A stretch of 10,408 bases of DNA from Oscillospiraceae bacterium (GCA_022769845.1 JALEIO010000037.1:1-10408); one strand, 5' to 3'. Numbered from the stretch's first letter, positions 1-6,154 are shown. A program made the numbers and translations. The notes: generated by a model not told the origin, from the letters alone.

Positions 1-912
1 CTTTTAACCCTTTGCGGATGCACTTTTAACAAGCAGAACGATATGACATCTGAAAAAGCCGACACAGTTACCTTTACAGATGACCTGAAAAGAGAAGTTA
101 CCGTTAGCAAAAATCCGCAAAAGGTTGCGGCGCTTATCGGAAGCTTTGCTGATGTATGGAATCTTGCAGGCGGCAGCGTCTGTGCTGCACCTGATGACGC
201 GTGGAGCGATTTTGGCCTTGATATTGACGGCGCGGTTAACATTGGCGGAGCTCATTCTCCTTCTTTGGAGTTGCTTCTTTCGGCAGAACCCGATTTTGTT
301 ATAGCAAGCGCATCTACGGCGGCTAACGTGGATATGAAAGAGGTACTGGAAAACGCAAAAATTACCGTTGCATATTTTGATGTTGACTGCTTTGAGGATT
401 ATCTTGATATGCTGGATATTTGCACCGATATAACAGGCAGAAAAGACCTTTACGAAAAAAACGGATTAAATATTAAAAACAAGATTGAAAAAATTAAAGA
501 AAATATGGAAGGCAACAACATTCCCGACGAGCAAAAAACCGTGCTTTTATTAAGAGCCTCTGCCGGTTTTGTTAAAGCAAAAAACAGTGAAGGAACGGTT
601 TTAGGCGAAATGCTTTCGGATTTAGGGTGTATCAATATTGCCGACAGTGATAAAAGCCTTCTTGAAAATTTAAGCATAGAAAGCATTTTAAAAAGTGACC
701 CCTACCGTATTTTTATTGTAACTATGGGTGATGATACAGACGCGGCAAGGAACAGTCTGTCAAGAATTATGAAAGAAAATCCTGCGTGGAATGACATTGG
801 CGCAGTAAAAGAAAACCGAATGTATTTTATGGACAAAAAGCTGTTTAATCTGAAACCGAATGCACGATGGGCGGATGCGTATGAACAACTTTATGAAATC
901 TTGCAAAAATAG
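1..912 (+). CDS. ABC transporter substrate-binding lipoprotein, iron-complex/cobalamin type (5' partial)
   Basis: Binding protein of a metal-chelate importer (Periplasmic_BP_2 / BtuF-FhuD-like). The frame is open to the first base of the window, so the start codon and most of the signal peptide are missing. The first in-window codons read LLTLCGC, a usable lipobox with the lipidated Cys at nt 19-21, so the mature protein starts there and is membrane-anchored outside the cell. An internal ATG at 43 is not the true start, because it lies after the lipobox. The mature region begins TFTDDLKREVTVSKNPQKV, the usual first strand of this family (oxidised cofactor-binding proteins begin 'TDxxGRxVxxPxxPxRVV'). 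It goes on to ALIGSFADVWNLAGG and a C-terminal VKENRMYFMDKKLFNLKPN segment, typical of the closing lobe. About 297 residues are mature, a normal length. It is followed by permease and ATPase genes with overlapping ends. The substrate (ferric siderophore, haem or corrinoid) cannot be decided from sequence. Confidence 0.9.
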   Translation, partial: LLTLCGCTFNKQNDMTSEKADTVTFTDDLKREVTVSKNPQKVAALIGSFADVWNLAGGSVCAAPDDAWSDFGLDIDGAVNIGGAHSPSLELLLSAEPDFVIASASTAANVDMKEVLENAKITVAYFDVDCFEDYLDMLDICTDITGRKDLYEKNGLNIKNKIEKIKENMEGNNIPDEQKTVLLLRASAGFVKAKNSEGTVLGEMLSDLGCINIADSDKSLLENLSIESILKSDPYRIFIVTMGDDTDAARNSLSRIMKENPAWNDIGAVKENRMYFMDKKLFNLKPNARWADAYEQLYEILQK

Positions 913-1900
913 AAAAATAATATTAATATATGCCGCGGCGATTGTTTTTTTGGCGGCATCATTTTTTATTGGTATTATGCTGGGAAGCACTTTTGTTTCG
1001 TTTGAAAAAATATGGCAGGCAATATTAAACCCTTATAATGCAGGCAGTACGGCGCGTATATTTTGGCATGTAAGACTGCCCAGAATATGCGCCTGCCTTA
1101 TTTGCGGTGCGGCGCTATCGGTATCAGGCGCTGTAATACAGGGCGTTCTTGCAAACAGACTCGCTTCGCCAAGCATATTAGGCGTAAATTCAGGTGCAGG
1201 TCTTGCCGTTACATTATGTACGGCGCTTGAAATCTACGGCGGCTGGCGGCTTTCCGCTTTTTCGTTTTTGGGGGCGTTTGCCTCTGTTATGCTTGTAAGC
1301 ATATGCTCACGAAAATTCGGCTCTTCCCGCGGAACGGTTATTTTGCTCGGTGTTGCCCTTAACAGCTTGCTGAACGCCGTTTCGGACACCATCGTTACAT
1401 TTAATTCCGAAGTTGGATTTATGAGCAATAATTTTAAAATAGGCGAATTTTCCGCCGTCACATATCAAAAATTACTTCCGGCGTCTATTATCATTATAGC
1501 GGCGCTTATTGTTTTGTTTACACTGACCAACGAGCTTGATATTATTACTCTCGGAGATGATAATGCCAAGGGACTTGGAATGAACAGCGGCTTTATGCGG
1601 ACGCTTTTTTTATTGCTTGCGGCTCTTCTTGCCGGATGTGCGGTAAGCCTTGCAGGCTTGCTTTCTTTTGTCGGGCTTATCGTGCCTCATACAGTAAGAC
1701 GAATTGTCGGGAACAAATCGTCGCAGCTTTTGCCGCTTTGCGCCATAATCGGCGCGGCGTTTGTTGCTTTGTGCGATACAATATCGAGAACCTTGTTTTC
1801 GCCTTATGAAATACCCGTAGGTATTATTATGGCATTTCTCGGGGCGCCTTTCTTTATATTCATTTTAATAAAAGGAAAAGGAGGCCACGCCCGTGATTGA
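893..1900 (+). CDS. ABC transporter permease, FecCD/BtuC family
   Basis: Membrane channel subunit of the importer. The protein is about 335 residues from the ATG at 893, the usual size for FecCD permeases, and is strongly hydrophobic with roughly nine to ten membrane segments. Family hallmarks are visible: an early 'FWHVRLPRICACLICGAALSVSGAVIQG' region (RLPR plus GAxLxxxGxxxQ) and a late GLLSFVGLIVPHTVRRIVG segment, which contains the cytoplasmic coupling helix that contacts the ATPase. The reading frame allows in-frame ATGs at 860, 875, 881 and 893. I prefer 893, which places a positively charged MKSCKNRK segment directly before the first membrane helix and gives a 20-nt overlap with the upstream gene. 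A GGGCGG stretch at 868-873 could instead serve the ATG at 881, so the start is uncertain by a few codons. The stop overlaps the next gene's GTG by 8 nt, indicating translational coupling. Confidence 0.92.
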   Translation: MKSCKNRKIILIYAAAIVFLAASFFIGIMLGSTFVSFEKIWQAILNPYNAGSTARIFWHVRLPRICACLICGAALSVSGAVIQGVLANRLASPSILGVNSGAGLAVTLCTALEIYGGWRLSAFSFLGAFASVMLVSICSRKFGSSRGTVILLGVALNSLLNAVSDTIVTFNSEVGFMSNNFKIGEFSAVTYQKLLPASIIIIAALIVLFTLTNELDIITLGDDNAKGLGMNSGFMRTLFLLLAALLAGCAVSLAGLLSFVGLIVPHTVRRIVGNKSSQLLPLCAIIGAAFVALCDTISRTLFSPYEIPVGIIMAFLGAPFFIFILIKGKGGHARD

Positions 1901-2654
1901 AATAAAAGACCTTTCTTTCGGATACGGAAAAAATCATATACTTAAAAATTTTTCTGCCTGTTTTGAAAAAGGAAAACTTACATCGGTAATAGGAACAAAC
2001 GGCTCGGGCAAAAGTACGCTTCTTAAAACGATTATCGGCATTTTGGCGCCGGATTCGGGTGATATTTTTGTTGACGGCACGTCGTTATCATCGCTTAAAT
2101 GTCAGGACATTGCAAAAAGAATATCTTATCTTGCACAAGGAAAAAACACTCCCGATATGACTGCGTTTCAAATGGTGCTTCACGGCAGATTTCCTCATTT
2201 GAATTATCCCCGCCGATACTCGCAAAAAGACCGCAATATAGCATATGACGCAATAAATCGAATGGGCATTACGGATTATGCCGATAAAAGTATGGCGTCT
2301 TTATCGGGCGGTATGCGGCAAAACGTTTATATTGCAATGGCATTGGCGCAGGATACCGATTATATTTTATTGGACGAACCGACAACATATTTGGATATTT
2401 CCCATCAGCTTCATCTTATGAAAACTTTAAAATCTCTTGCCGCAGACGGAAAAGGAATAATAACCGTTATGCACGACCTTCCCATGGCGTTTAATTTTTC
2501 CGACCGTATCGCCGTTGTAAGCTGTGGAAAAGCGGCTGTGTGCGATTTTCCCGAAAACGTTTGCCAAAAAGGCATTATTAAGGATATTTTTGGAATTGAC
2601 CTTAATTACTCGCCCGAAGAAGAAAACTATTACTACCGTTATAATCATCCGTAA
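1893..2654 (+). CDS. ABC transporter ATP-binding protein, FecE/BtuD family
   Basis: Energising subunit of the importer, 253 residues. It begins with GTG at 1893, behind a good AAGGAGG ribosome site at 1878-1884, inside the permease gene's end. All ATPase motifs are intact: Walker A GTNGSGKST at residues 34-42, Q-loop Gln82, signature LSGGMRQ at 137-143, Walker B ILLDEPT at 158-164 with D-loop LD at 167-168, and H-loop His194. The SYLAQ...HGRFPH segment between Walker A and signature is characteristic of siderophore/haem/cobalamin ATPases. It is the last gene of the cluster. No convincing intrinsic terminator follows within 200 nt; transcription may stop at the hairpins near 2873-2936. Confidence 0.93.
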   Translation: MIEIKDLSFGYGKNHILKNFSACFEKGKLTSVIGTNGSGKSTLLKTIIGILAPDSGDIFVDGTSLSSLKCQDIAKRISYLAQGKNTPDMTAFQMVLHGRFPHLNYPRRYSQKDRNIAYDAINRMGITDYADKSMASLSGGMRQNVYIAMALAQDTDYILLDEPTTYLDISHQLHLMKTLKSLAADGKGIITVMHDLPMAFNFSDRIAVVSCGKAAVCDFPENVCQKGIIKDIFGIDLNYSPEEENYYYRYNHP

Positions 2655-2666
2655 TTGTCTTTTTTC

Positions 2667-2720
2667 TTAAATACTGTTTTTGCTCTCTATTGATTTTCTT
2701 GCATAAAGGGCAACTGCCAT
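2667..2720 (-). pseudogene. Serine recombinase, N-terminal fragment (17 codons)
   Basis: On the minus strand, ATG at 2720 opens MAVALYARKSIE, then SKNSI and a stop. The VALYARKS strand carrying the Arg and catalytic Ser, followed by IE..NSI, is the classic N-terminus of clostridial resolvase/integrase-type serine recombinases (Tn4451 TnpX-like, often RKSIERENSISIETQ). Everything after residue 17 is gone, including the rest of the catalytic domain and the DNA-binding domains. A GGGA ribosome-site-like stretch lies before the ATG. It follows a 39-codon ORF whose stop overlaps its ribosome site. I read this as the edge of a lost integrative element. The match is short, so some doubt remains. Confidence 0.6.
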
Positions 2721-2721
2721 T

Positions 2722-2841
2722 CTATTTCCCTGTTTCTTGTTTCTGTTCGGCATTAAATACAACACTGTGCTTAACTTTTTTGATTTTATTCGATATACCT
2801 GTATAATAACCTGTGCTGATGATTTCAATGTTTTGCAGCAT
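2722..2841 (-). CDS. Small ORF (39 aa) upstream of recombinase relic, unknown function
   Basis: ATG at 2841 on the minus strand is preceded by a GGAG ribosome site (spacing about 10). It encodes a 39-residue, lysine-rich, polar peptide starting MLQNIEIISTGYYTG and ending QKQETGK, with its TAG one base before the recombinase-fragment ATG. Small ORFs placed directly before a serine recombinase are common in clostridial integrative elements, so it may be a genuine gene of the lost element. I do not recognise its family. There are no membrane segments and no cysteines. It could be non-coding. Confidence 0.4.
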   Translation of the reverse strand: MLQNIEIISTGYYTGISNKIKKVKHSVVFNAEQKQETGK

Positions 2842-2872
2842 AATATCGATCTCCGATTTTTTTGAACAAGCA

Positions 2873-2899
2873 AAATTGCTCACTCAAAACGAGCAATTT
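2873..2899. repeat. Perfect 9-bp inverted repeat (hairpin)
   Basis: AAATTGCTC at 2873-2881 and GAGCAATTT at 2891-2899 are separated by 9 nt. No clean U-run follows on either strand, so it is a poor terminator. It lies just upstream (minus strand) of the small ORF and recombinase relic, where an element end or operator would be expected. Confidence 0.5.
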
Positions 2900-2909
2900 C
2901 CTATGTTAT

Positions 2910-2936
2910 AAAAAAACCTCCCTCTTATGAGGGAGG
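2910..2936 (-). terminator. Intrinsic terminator of the symporter gene
   Basis: CCTCCCTC (2917-2924), loop TTAT, GAGGGAGG (2929-2936) form an 8-bp GC-rich stem. On the minus strand it is followed by seven U residues (A-run at 2910-2916). It lies 30 nt after the stop of the minus-strand symporter gene. Confidence 0.9.
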
Positions 2937-2966
2937 AAGATTTGTCCTTGGAAAAACCGGATATGC

Positions 2967-4493
2967 TTATTTTCTAATTTCTTTTTCGGCTTCCTTCTGA
3001 ATATCCGGGAAGTAGGATAACATTGGTTCTATATCGAGGTTATGTATTTTTCTGTCGACATAGTTTTTCGTAATCTTCATTACAAGTCCTGAAAGGCAGA
3101 TAACACCTATAAGGTTAGGAATCATCATAAGACCGTTGAATGTATCTGAAATATCCCATGCAAGCGAAGATGTCAAAAGTGCTCCGGAGATTATCATCAG
3201 CACAAATATAACTTTATAAATTTTAACGGCTGTTTTTCCGCCGAGATATTCAACAGCTATTGAGCCATAGTGTGACCAGCCCAGTACAGTAGTGAATGCA
3301 AAAAGGAGAATTGCGATTGATACAAACTTCTCACCTAATCCTCCATACACTGTATAGAATGCTTTTGCAACGAGTGTTGCATCGCCTGTTATTCCGGATG
3401 ATATAGCACCGCTATCAAGGTTTATAACTCCCGAAGTAAGAATAACCAGCGCAGTCATTGTGCACACAACCATGGTGTCTGAAAAAACTTCAAATATACC
3501 CCACATACCCTGACGAACAGGTTCTTTTACGTTTGATGATGAGTGAACCATTACAGAAGAACCAAGACCGGCTTCGTTTGAGAATACACCGCGTTTACAG
3601 CCCTGTGTGATAACCGTGCTTATAGTAATACCTGTTGCACCGCCCCATGCTGCGTTTGGTGTAAATGCCGTAACAAATATCTGTTTTAAAGCAGGGATAA
3701 TCATACCTGCATTTTTAATGATTATCACAATGCTTCCAAGAACGAACGTAACCACCATAAACGGTACAACCTTTTCGGCAAAATTTGCAATACGTTTTAA
3801 TCCGCCAAGGATTATTAGTGCAGCCAAAGCAACGAGTGCAAGACCTATTACAAGATGGTACAATGTAATGTCGTCATAGAGCACTTTAGAGCTGAGTGCG
3901 GAAATATCAAACGCAGAAGTGAAGTTTACAACAATTTTGTTTACTTGTCCCATATTTCCGATACCGAAAGAAGCCAATATGCAGAATATGGAGAAAATCA
4001 CCGCAAGGAATTTTCCTATTCCTTTGCAGCCGCGTTTTGAACCGAGACCGTCATGGAGATAGTACATTGCACCACCGGACCATTCGCCGTCCGAGTTTTT
4101 GCGGCGGTAAAAAATACCTAATACATTTTCAGAGTAGTTTGTCATCATACCCAAAAATGCTGCAACCCACATCCAGAATACCGCACCCGGTCCGCCTGTA
4201 GTGATAGCTGCTGCAACACCGGCGATATTTCCTACACCGATTGTTGCGGCAAGAGCTGTACAAAGTGCCTGAAACTGTGAAATTGATTTTCCTTTGGTGT
4301 GACCGGAAACATTTTTATTAAACAGACTTCCTATAGTTTCCTTTATCCAGTGTCCTAAGTGAGATACCTGGAATGCTTTGTTGAGTATAGTCATAAGCAA
4401 ACCCGTTGCAAGCAGAAGGTAAAGTCCCTTGCCCCATACTTGGCTGTTAATTGCATCATTGATGCTGACCAGATTTTCAAAAAAGTTGTTCAT
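2967..4493 (-). CDS. Alanine/glycine:cation symporter (AGCS family)
   Basis: Sodium- (or proton-) coupled importer of alanine and/or glycine in the cytoplasmic membrane. It is 508 residues, slightly longer than the 450-500 usual for AlsT/DagA-type proteins, with about 10-11 hydrophobic segments. The family signature is clear: ATIGVGNIAGVAAAI followed by TTGGPGAVFWMW (residues about 84-109), then the later CKRGVFSNEAGLGSS motif, both part of the substrate/ion path in this family. The start ATG at 4493 has a strong GGGGGGA ribosome site 7 nt upstream. The gene is monocistronic, ends at a strong intrinsic terminator and is preceded by a tandem glycine riboswitch with its own attenuator. That makes glycine the likely physiological ligand or signal. 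Substrate preference between Ala and Gly is not visible from sequence. Confidence 0.95.
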   Translation of the reverse strand: MNNFFENLVSINDAINSQVWGKGLYLLLATGLLMTILNKAFQVSHLGHWIKETIGSLFNKNVSGHTKGKSISQFQALCTALAATIGVGNIAGVAAAITTGGPGAVFWMWVAAFLGMMTNYSENVLGIFYRRKNSDGEWSGGAMYYLHDGLGSKRGCKGIGKFLAVIFSIFCILASFGIGNMGQVNKIVVNFTSAFDISALSSKVLYDDITLYHLVIGLALVALAALIILGGLKRIANFAEKVVPFMVVTFVLGSIVIIIKNAGMIIPALKQIFVTAFTPNAAWGGATGITISTVITQGCKRGVFSNEAGLGSSVMVHSSSNVKEPVRQGMWGIFEVFSDTMVVCTMTALVILTSGVINLDSGAISSGITGDATLVAKAFYTVYGGLGEKFVSIAILLFAFTTVLGWSHYGSIAVEYLGGKTAVKIYKVIFVLMIISGALLTSSLAWDISDTFNGLMMIPNLIGVICLSGLVMKITKNYVDRKIHNLDIEPMLSYFPDIQKEAEKEIRK

Positions 4494-4510
4494 AATAAAT
4501 TCCCCCCGTT

Positions 4511-4545
4511 AAATAAAAAATAGAGCTAAACATAACGTTAGCTCT
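4511..4545 (-). terminator. Riboswitch expression-platform terminator (attenuator)
   Basis: In the leader of the symporter gene, minus-strand AGAGCTAA (4545-4538) pairs with TTAGCTCT (4529-4522) across an 8-nt loop. The stem is followed by TATTTTTTATTT (4521-4510). It sits between the glycine aptamers and the ribosome site, exactly where a transcription attenuator should be. Confidence 0.8.
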
Positions 4546-4566
4546 CCGAAAAATTGCATTAAAAAT

Positions 4567-4737
4567 CTGCAAACAAACTCCGTCCTTTTGCCTGAGAGAT
4601 TAAGCGTAAAAAATCCGCCTTGCACCTTCGGCACCCGATGAGAGCTTCTCCGGAGCGCTATCAATTTGCAGTCCTTTTGCCTGAAAGTGTTATTCCGTCG
4701 GCAGAGCATATTATAAAAGCTCATTCTCCTACAAATG
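4567..4737 (-). promoter_or_regulatory. Tandem glycine riboswitch
   Basis: Read on the minus strand, two glycine aptamers lie head to tail. The first runs from AGGAGAATGAGC (about 4732) to TTTCAGGCAAAAGGAC (about 4686-4671). The second runs from CTCCGGAGAAGC through the conserved GTGCCGAAGGTGCAA core to CTCTCAGGCAAAAGGA (ending about 4582). The twin CAGGCAAAAGGA boxes and the GCCGAAGG segment are diagnostic of this class. CTGCAAA (4671-4665) can pair with TTTGCAG (4573-4567) as a basal stem of the second aptamer. Downstream is an intrinsic terminator and then the AGCS symporter. Glycine riboswitches before transporters can be ON or OFF switches; the direction is not determinable by eye. Confidence 0.93.
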
Positions 4738-4751
4738 TCGTCTATTATCTA

Positions 4752-4780
4752 ATAATAACATAATTTGTAGAAAAATGCAA
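4752..4780 (-). promoter_or_regulatory. Candidate promoter for the riboswitch-symporter transcript
   Basis: On the minus strand, TTGCAT (4780-4775), a 17-nt spacer, then TATTAT (4757-4752). The predicted start falls around 4745, just upstream of the first aptamer. The -10 matches 5 of 6 consensus bases; the -35 is weak (TTG only). Confidence 0.5.
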
Positions 4781-4974
4781 TAGTTATTGATAATTTATTT
4801 ATAAATATTATTAGTACCGATATTTAAAACGGTTAAGCTTGGTGATATAATCATCTTACCTTAAGTGATAAGAAGAACTATGGCGACACCGATGTTGCTA
4901 AGGCTGCTTATCCGAAATTCTCGGAGAAACTGTCTGTTTGCCGTTACAGGTTCCACGCCTTCCCCTTCCCAGAT
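4781..4974. other. Intergenic stretch with no recognisable gene
   Basis: The first 80 nt are very AT-rich. From about 4864 to 4974 the composition becomes distinctly richer in G+C, and the plus strand has an open frame without an obvious start (SDKKNYGDTDVAKAAYPKF...). The frame looks protein-like, but I do not recognise it. It abuts the IS3-type left end and is probably a fragment of an interrupted gene or of another element. Confidence 0.3.
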
Positions 4975-5003
4975 TTGATAGACAGAAAAAAGTGTGATAT
5001 AAT
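4975..5003 (+). promoter_or_regulatory. Promoter of the IS3-type orfA relic
   Basis: TTGATA (4975-4980), a 17-nt spacer, TATAAT (4998-5003): near-perfect sigma-A promoter. It lies 42 nt before the orfA start, and the TGATAG at its left edge fits an IS3-family left end. The promoter appears intact although the transposase is truncated. Confidence 0.7.
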
Positions 5004-5045
5004 GGAATGGACAAAAACAAATCCAAAATCACAGGAGGAATTTTT

Positions 5046-5144
5046 ATGTCAATCAAAAAAAGAACAATACCGCCTCGTTATGATGAGACATTCAAAGCCG
5101 GCGCTGTTAAAATGGTTACCGAACAAGGGCGTCCCTCAAAAGAG
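5046..5144 (+). pseudogene. IS3-family transposase OrfA, N-terminal fragment
   Basis: ATG at 5046 follows a perfect AGGAGG ribosome site (5033-5038). The first 33 codons (MSIKKRTIPPRYDETFKAG, then AVKMVTEQGRPSKE) match the opening of IS3-family OrfA proteins, where 'Y(D/S)xEFKxxAVKMVxEQGxxxxEVA' begins the helix-turn-helix. After Glu33 (5144) the family pattern stops abruptly. The frame then runs through an inverted-repeat element and ends at 5219 with FSTGRSNLL. The helix-turn-helix, leucine zipper and the whole of OrfB (DDE domain) are missing. The insertion sequence is therefore dead, although its promoter and RBS survive and a short fusion peptide could still be made. Confidence 0.75.
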
Positions 5145-5160
5145 TTTATACTTATCTTTT

Positions 5161-5242
5161 TCATAGACAAATCCTCCAATATGTTTTTATTTTCGACTGG
5201 CAGGTCAAACTTATTGTAACATATTGGAGGATTTGTCTTCAT
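5161..5242. mobile_element. Candidate MITE: 74-bp element with perfect 21-bp terminal inverted repeats
   Basis: The 21 bases at 5165-5185 (beginning AGACAAATCCTCC) are the exact reverse complement of 5218-5238 (ending GGAGGATTTGTCT). They are separated by 32 nt with no coding capacity. The pair is flanked on both sides by TCAT (5161-5164 and 5239-5242), which could be a 4-bp target duplication. It lies 16 nt after the break in the IS3 orfA relic. Alternatives are a large hairpin derived from the end of the same insertion sequence, or a transcriptional roadblock. Confidence 0.5.
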
Positions 5243-5258
5243 CGGTTAACCTCTTTTG

Positions 5259-5283
5259 AACCACGCGACTATCGCGTGGTTTT
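5259..5283 (+). terminator. Terminator-like hairpin
   Basis: AACCACGCG (5259-5267), loop ACTAT, CGCGTGGTT (5273-5281), then TT. GC-rich 9-bp stem with a short T tract on the plus strand. It could end transcription from the orfA relic promoter. Confidence 0.45.
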
Positions 5284-5291
5284 CGGTATAC

Positions 5292-5332
5292 AAAAAGAGA
5301 AAGCACCGACTAAATCGGTGCTTTCTCTTTTT
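5292..5332. repeat. 41-nt palindrome, copy 1 (bidirectional terminator-like)
   Basis: AAAAAGAGAAAGCACCGA (5292-5309), loop CTAAA, and a perfectly complementary 18-nt arm (5315-5332) ending in CTTTTT. The A and T tracts at the ends give a U-run on both strands. A second copy, with one arm base changed and the same CTAAA loop in the same orientation, lies at 9686-9726. This copy lies between plus-strand relics and the minus-strand hxlR, a convergent position. Confidence 0.8.
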
Positions 5333-5444
5333 GGCACTGACGGTCAATTTTAATACAATGATTTCAAGCGGTACATTTGTCCTCAAAGAAAAGTATCACT
5401 GCAAAACTTTTTTTGCTGTAAAATAGATTTAGAGACGCCCTTAT

Positions 5445-5684
5445 ATATGTAGGTATGAAACGTAGGAAAAACGCTTAAACAAAGCAACTGCCGAAAGAGA
5501 AGATAAGGTAAATAAAGAATGCGAGCTCAGATTGTTCCTTGAAACCTTGGAAAATAAACCGCAGTTAATTGATACCTGGGACGAAAGCCTGTGGATAACG
5601 CTGGTTGAAAAAATAGAAATGTCGCATGATAAAATGTGTACGGTTTTCTTTAAGAATGGTGTGAGTGTTGAGGTTGGGATATAG
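5445..5684 (+). pseudogene. Large serine recombinase, C-terminal remnant
   Basis: The frame ending at TAG 5682-5684 translates from 5466 as EKRLNKATAERE, then NKECELRLFLETLENKP, then IDTWDESLWITLVEKIE and a final FFKNGVSVEVGI. This order (coiled-coil, 'FLxTL', 'FDExLW..LVEKI', 'V.FKNG.EI') is the standard C-terminus of Tn4451/TnpX-type large serine recombinases of clostridial elements. The preceding codons (CRYET) continue the family pattern but are split by an in-frame TAG at 5463-5465. Nothing of the catalytic or zinc-ribbon region is left, so this is a decayed gene. It may or may not derive from the same element as the N-terminal fragment at 2667-2720, which has the opposite orientation. 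Together they imply repeated integration and loss in this locus. Confidence 0.8.
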
Positions 5685-5686
5685 TA

Positions 5687-5721
5687 AAAGTTAAACAAGT
5701 TGCTATTAACTGCAACTTGTT
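5687..5721 (-). terminator. Intrinsic terminator of hxlR
   Basis: AACAAGTTGC (5694-5703), 8-nt loop, GCAACTTGTT (5712-5721) form a perfect 10-bp stem. Read on the minus strand it is followed by TTAACTTTTAC. It lies 16 nt downstream of the minus-strand hxlR stop. Confidence 0.65.
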
Positions 5722-5737
5722 CACATAATTGGATAAT

Positions 5738-6058
5738 TTATACAGAATTTTTCTTGTATTCCGTACCCCACACAACCATAGCGTCAAGGATAGGCTTTAA
5801 GCTGTAACCCGTTTCGGTCAGTGTGTATTCAACCCTCGGCGGCACTTCGGGATAAACCTTTCTTGTCAGAAGTCCGGCTTCTTCCATTGAGCGAAGATTT
5901 GCGGTCAGCACCTTTTGAGAAATATTACCGACTGATTTTTTTAGTTCACCAAAACGCCTTGTGCCCTCCAACAGGTCACGGATAATCAGCACCTTCCAGC
6001 GGTCTGAAATAAGCATAAGCGTTGTTTCCACAGGGCATGCAGGTAAATCTTTTTTCAT
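5738..6058 (-). CDS. HxlR-family transcriptional regulator, one-cysteine type
   Basis: Winged-helix DNA-binding repressor or activator of 106 residues, the normal family length, from ATG at 6058 with an AAAGGA ribosome site about 9-10 nt upstream. An in-frame ATG at 6250 would run across the promoters and is rejected. Domain signs: N-terminal CPVETTL, then LISDRWKVLIIRDLLEGTRRFGEL (first helices and wing entry), GNISQKVLTANLRSMEEAGLLTR (recognition helix) and the YTLTETGYSL wing with a C-terminal dimer helix. The only cysteine, Cys8 just before PVE, matches the position of the redox or electrophile-sensing Cys in YodB/HypR-like members. It diverges from the flavoprotein-macrodomain-sirtuin operon, with a shared operator block between the promoters. 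I infer it controls that operon, the oxidoreductase at 8669 and itself. The sensing chemistry is inferred from homology only. Confidence 0.92.
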   Translation of the reverse strand: MKKDLPACPVETTLMLISDRWKVLIIRDLLEGTRRFGELKKSVGNISQKVLTANLRSMEEAGLLTRKVYPEVPPRVEYTLTETGYSLKPILDAMVVWGTEYKKNSV

Positions 6059-6122
6059 ATACGGTCGTCCTTTCTGTAAGTATATTTTTGAAACTAATAT
6101 ACCTATTGTTCTGTATAACTTA

Positions 6123-6151
6123 ATTATATACTGTGAGGCGTATTTTGTCAA
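6123..6151 (-). promoter_or_regulatory. hxlR promoter (perfect consensus)
   Basis: Read on the minus strand: TTGACA (6151-6146), 17-nt spacer, TATAAT (6128-6123). Both boxes match sigma-A consensus exactly. The GTTACC palindrome begins 4 bp upstream of the -35. Such a strong promoter for a regulator suggests it is held down by autoregulation. Confidence 0.85.
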
Positions 6152-6154
6152 GAC

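Noticed and set aside
1..2654. Assignment of the ABC importer specifically to vitamin B12 or to a named siderophore
   Set aside because: No riboswitch, Fur-like box or biosynthetic neighbour is visible in the window to settle the substrate.
3607..4040. Two plus-strand frames inside the symporter gene
   Set aside because: Antisense shadows of the AGCS membrane protein; composition reflects the opposite-strand codons.
4509..4724. 71-codon minus-strand frame in the symporter leader
   Set aside because: It coincides with the glycine riboswitch and its terminator, which fully explain the sequence.
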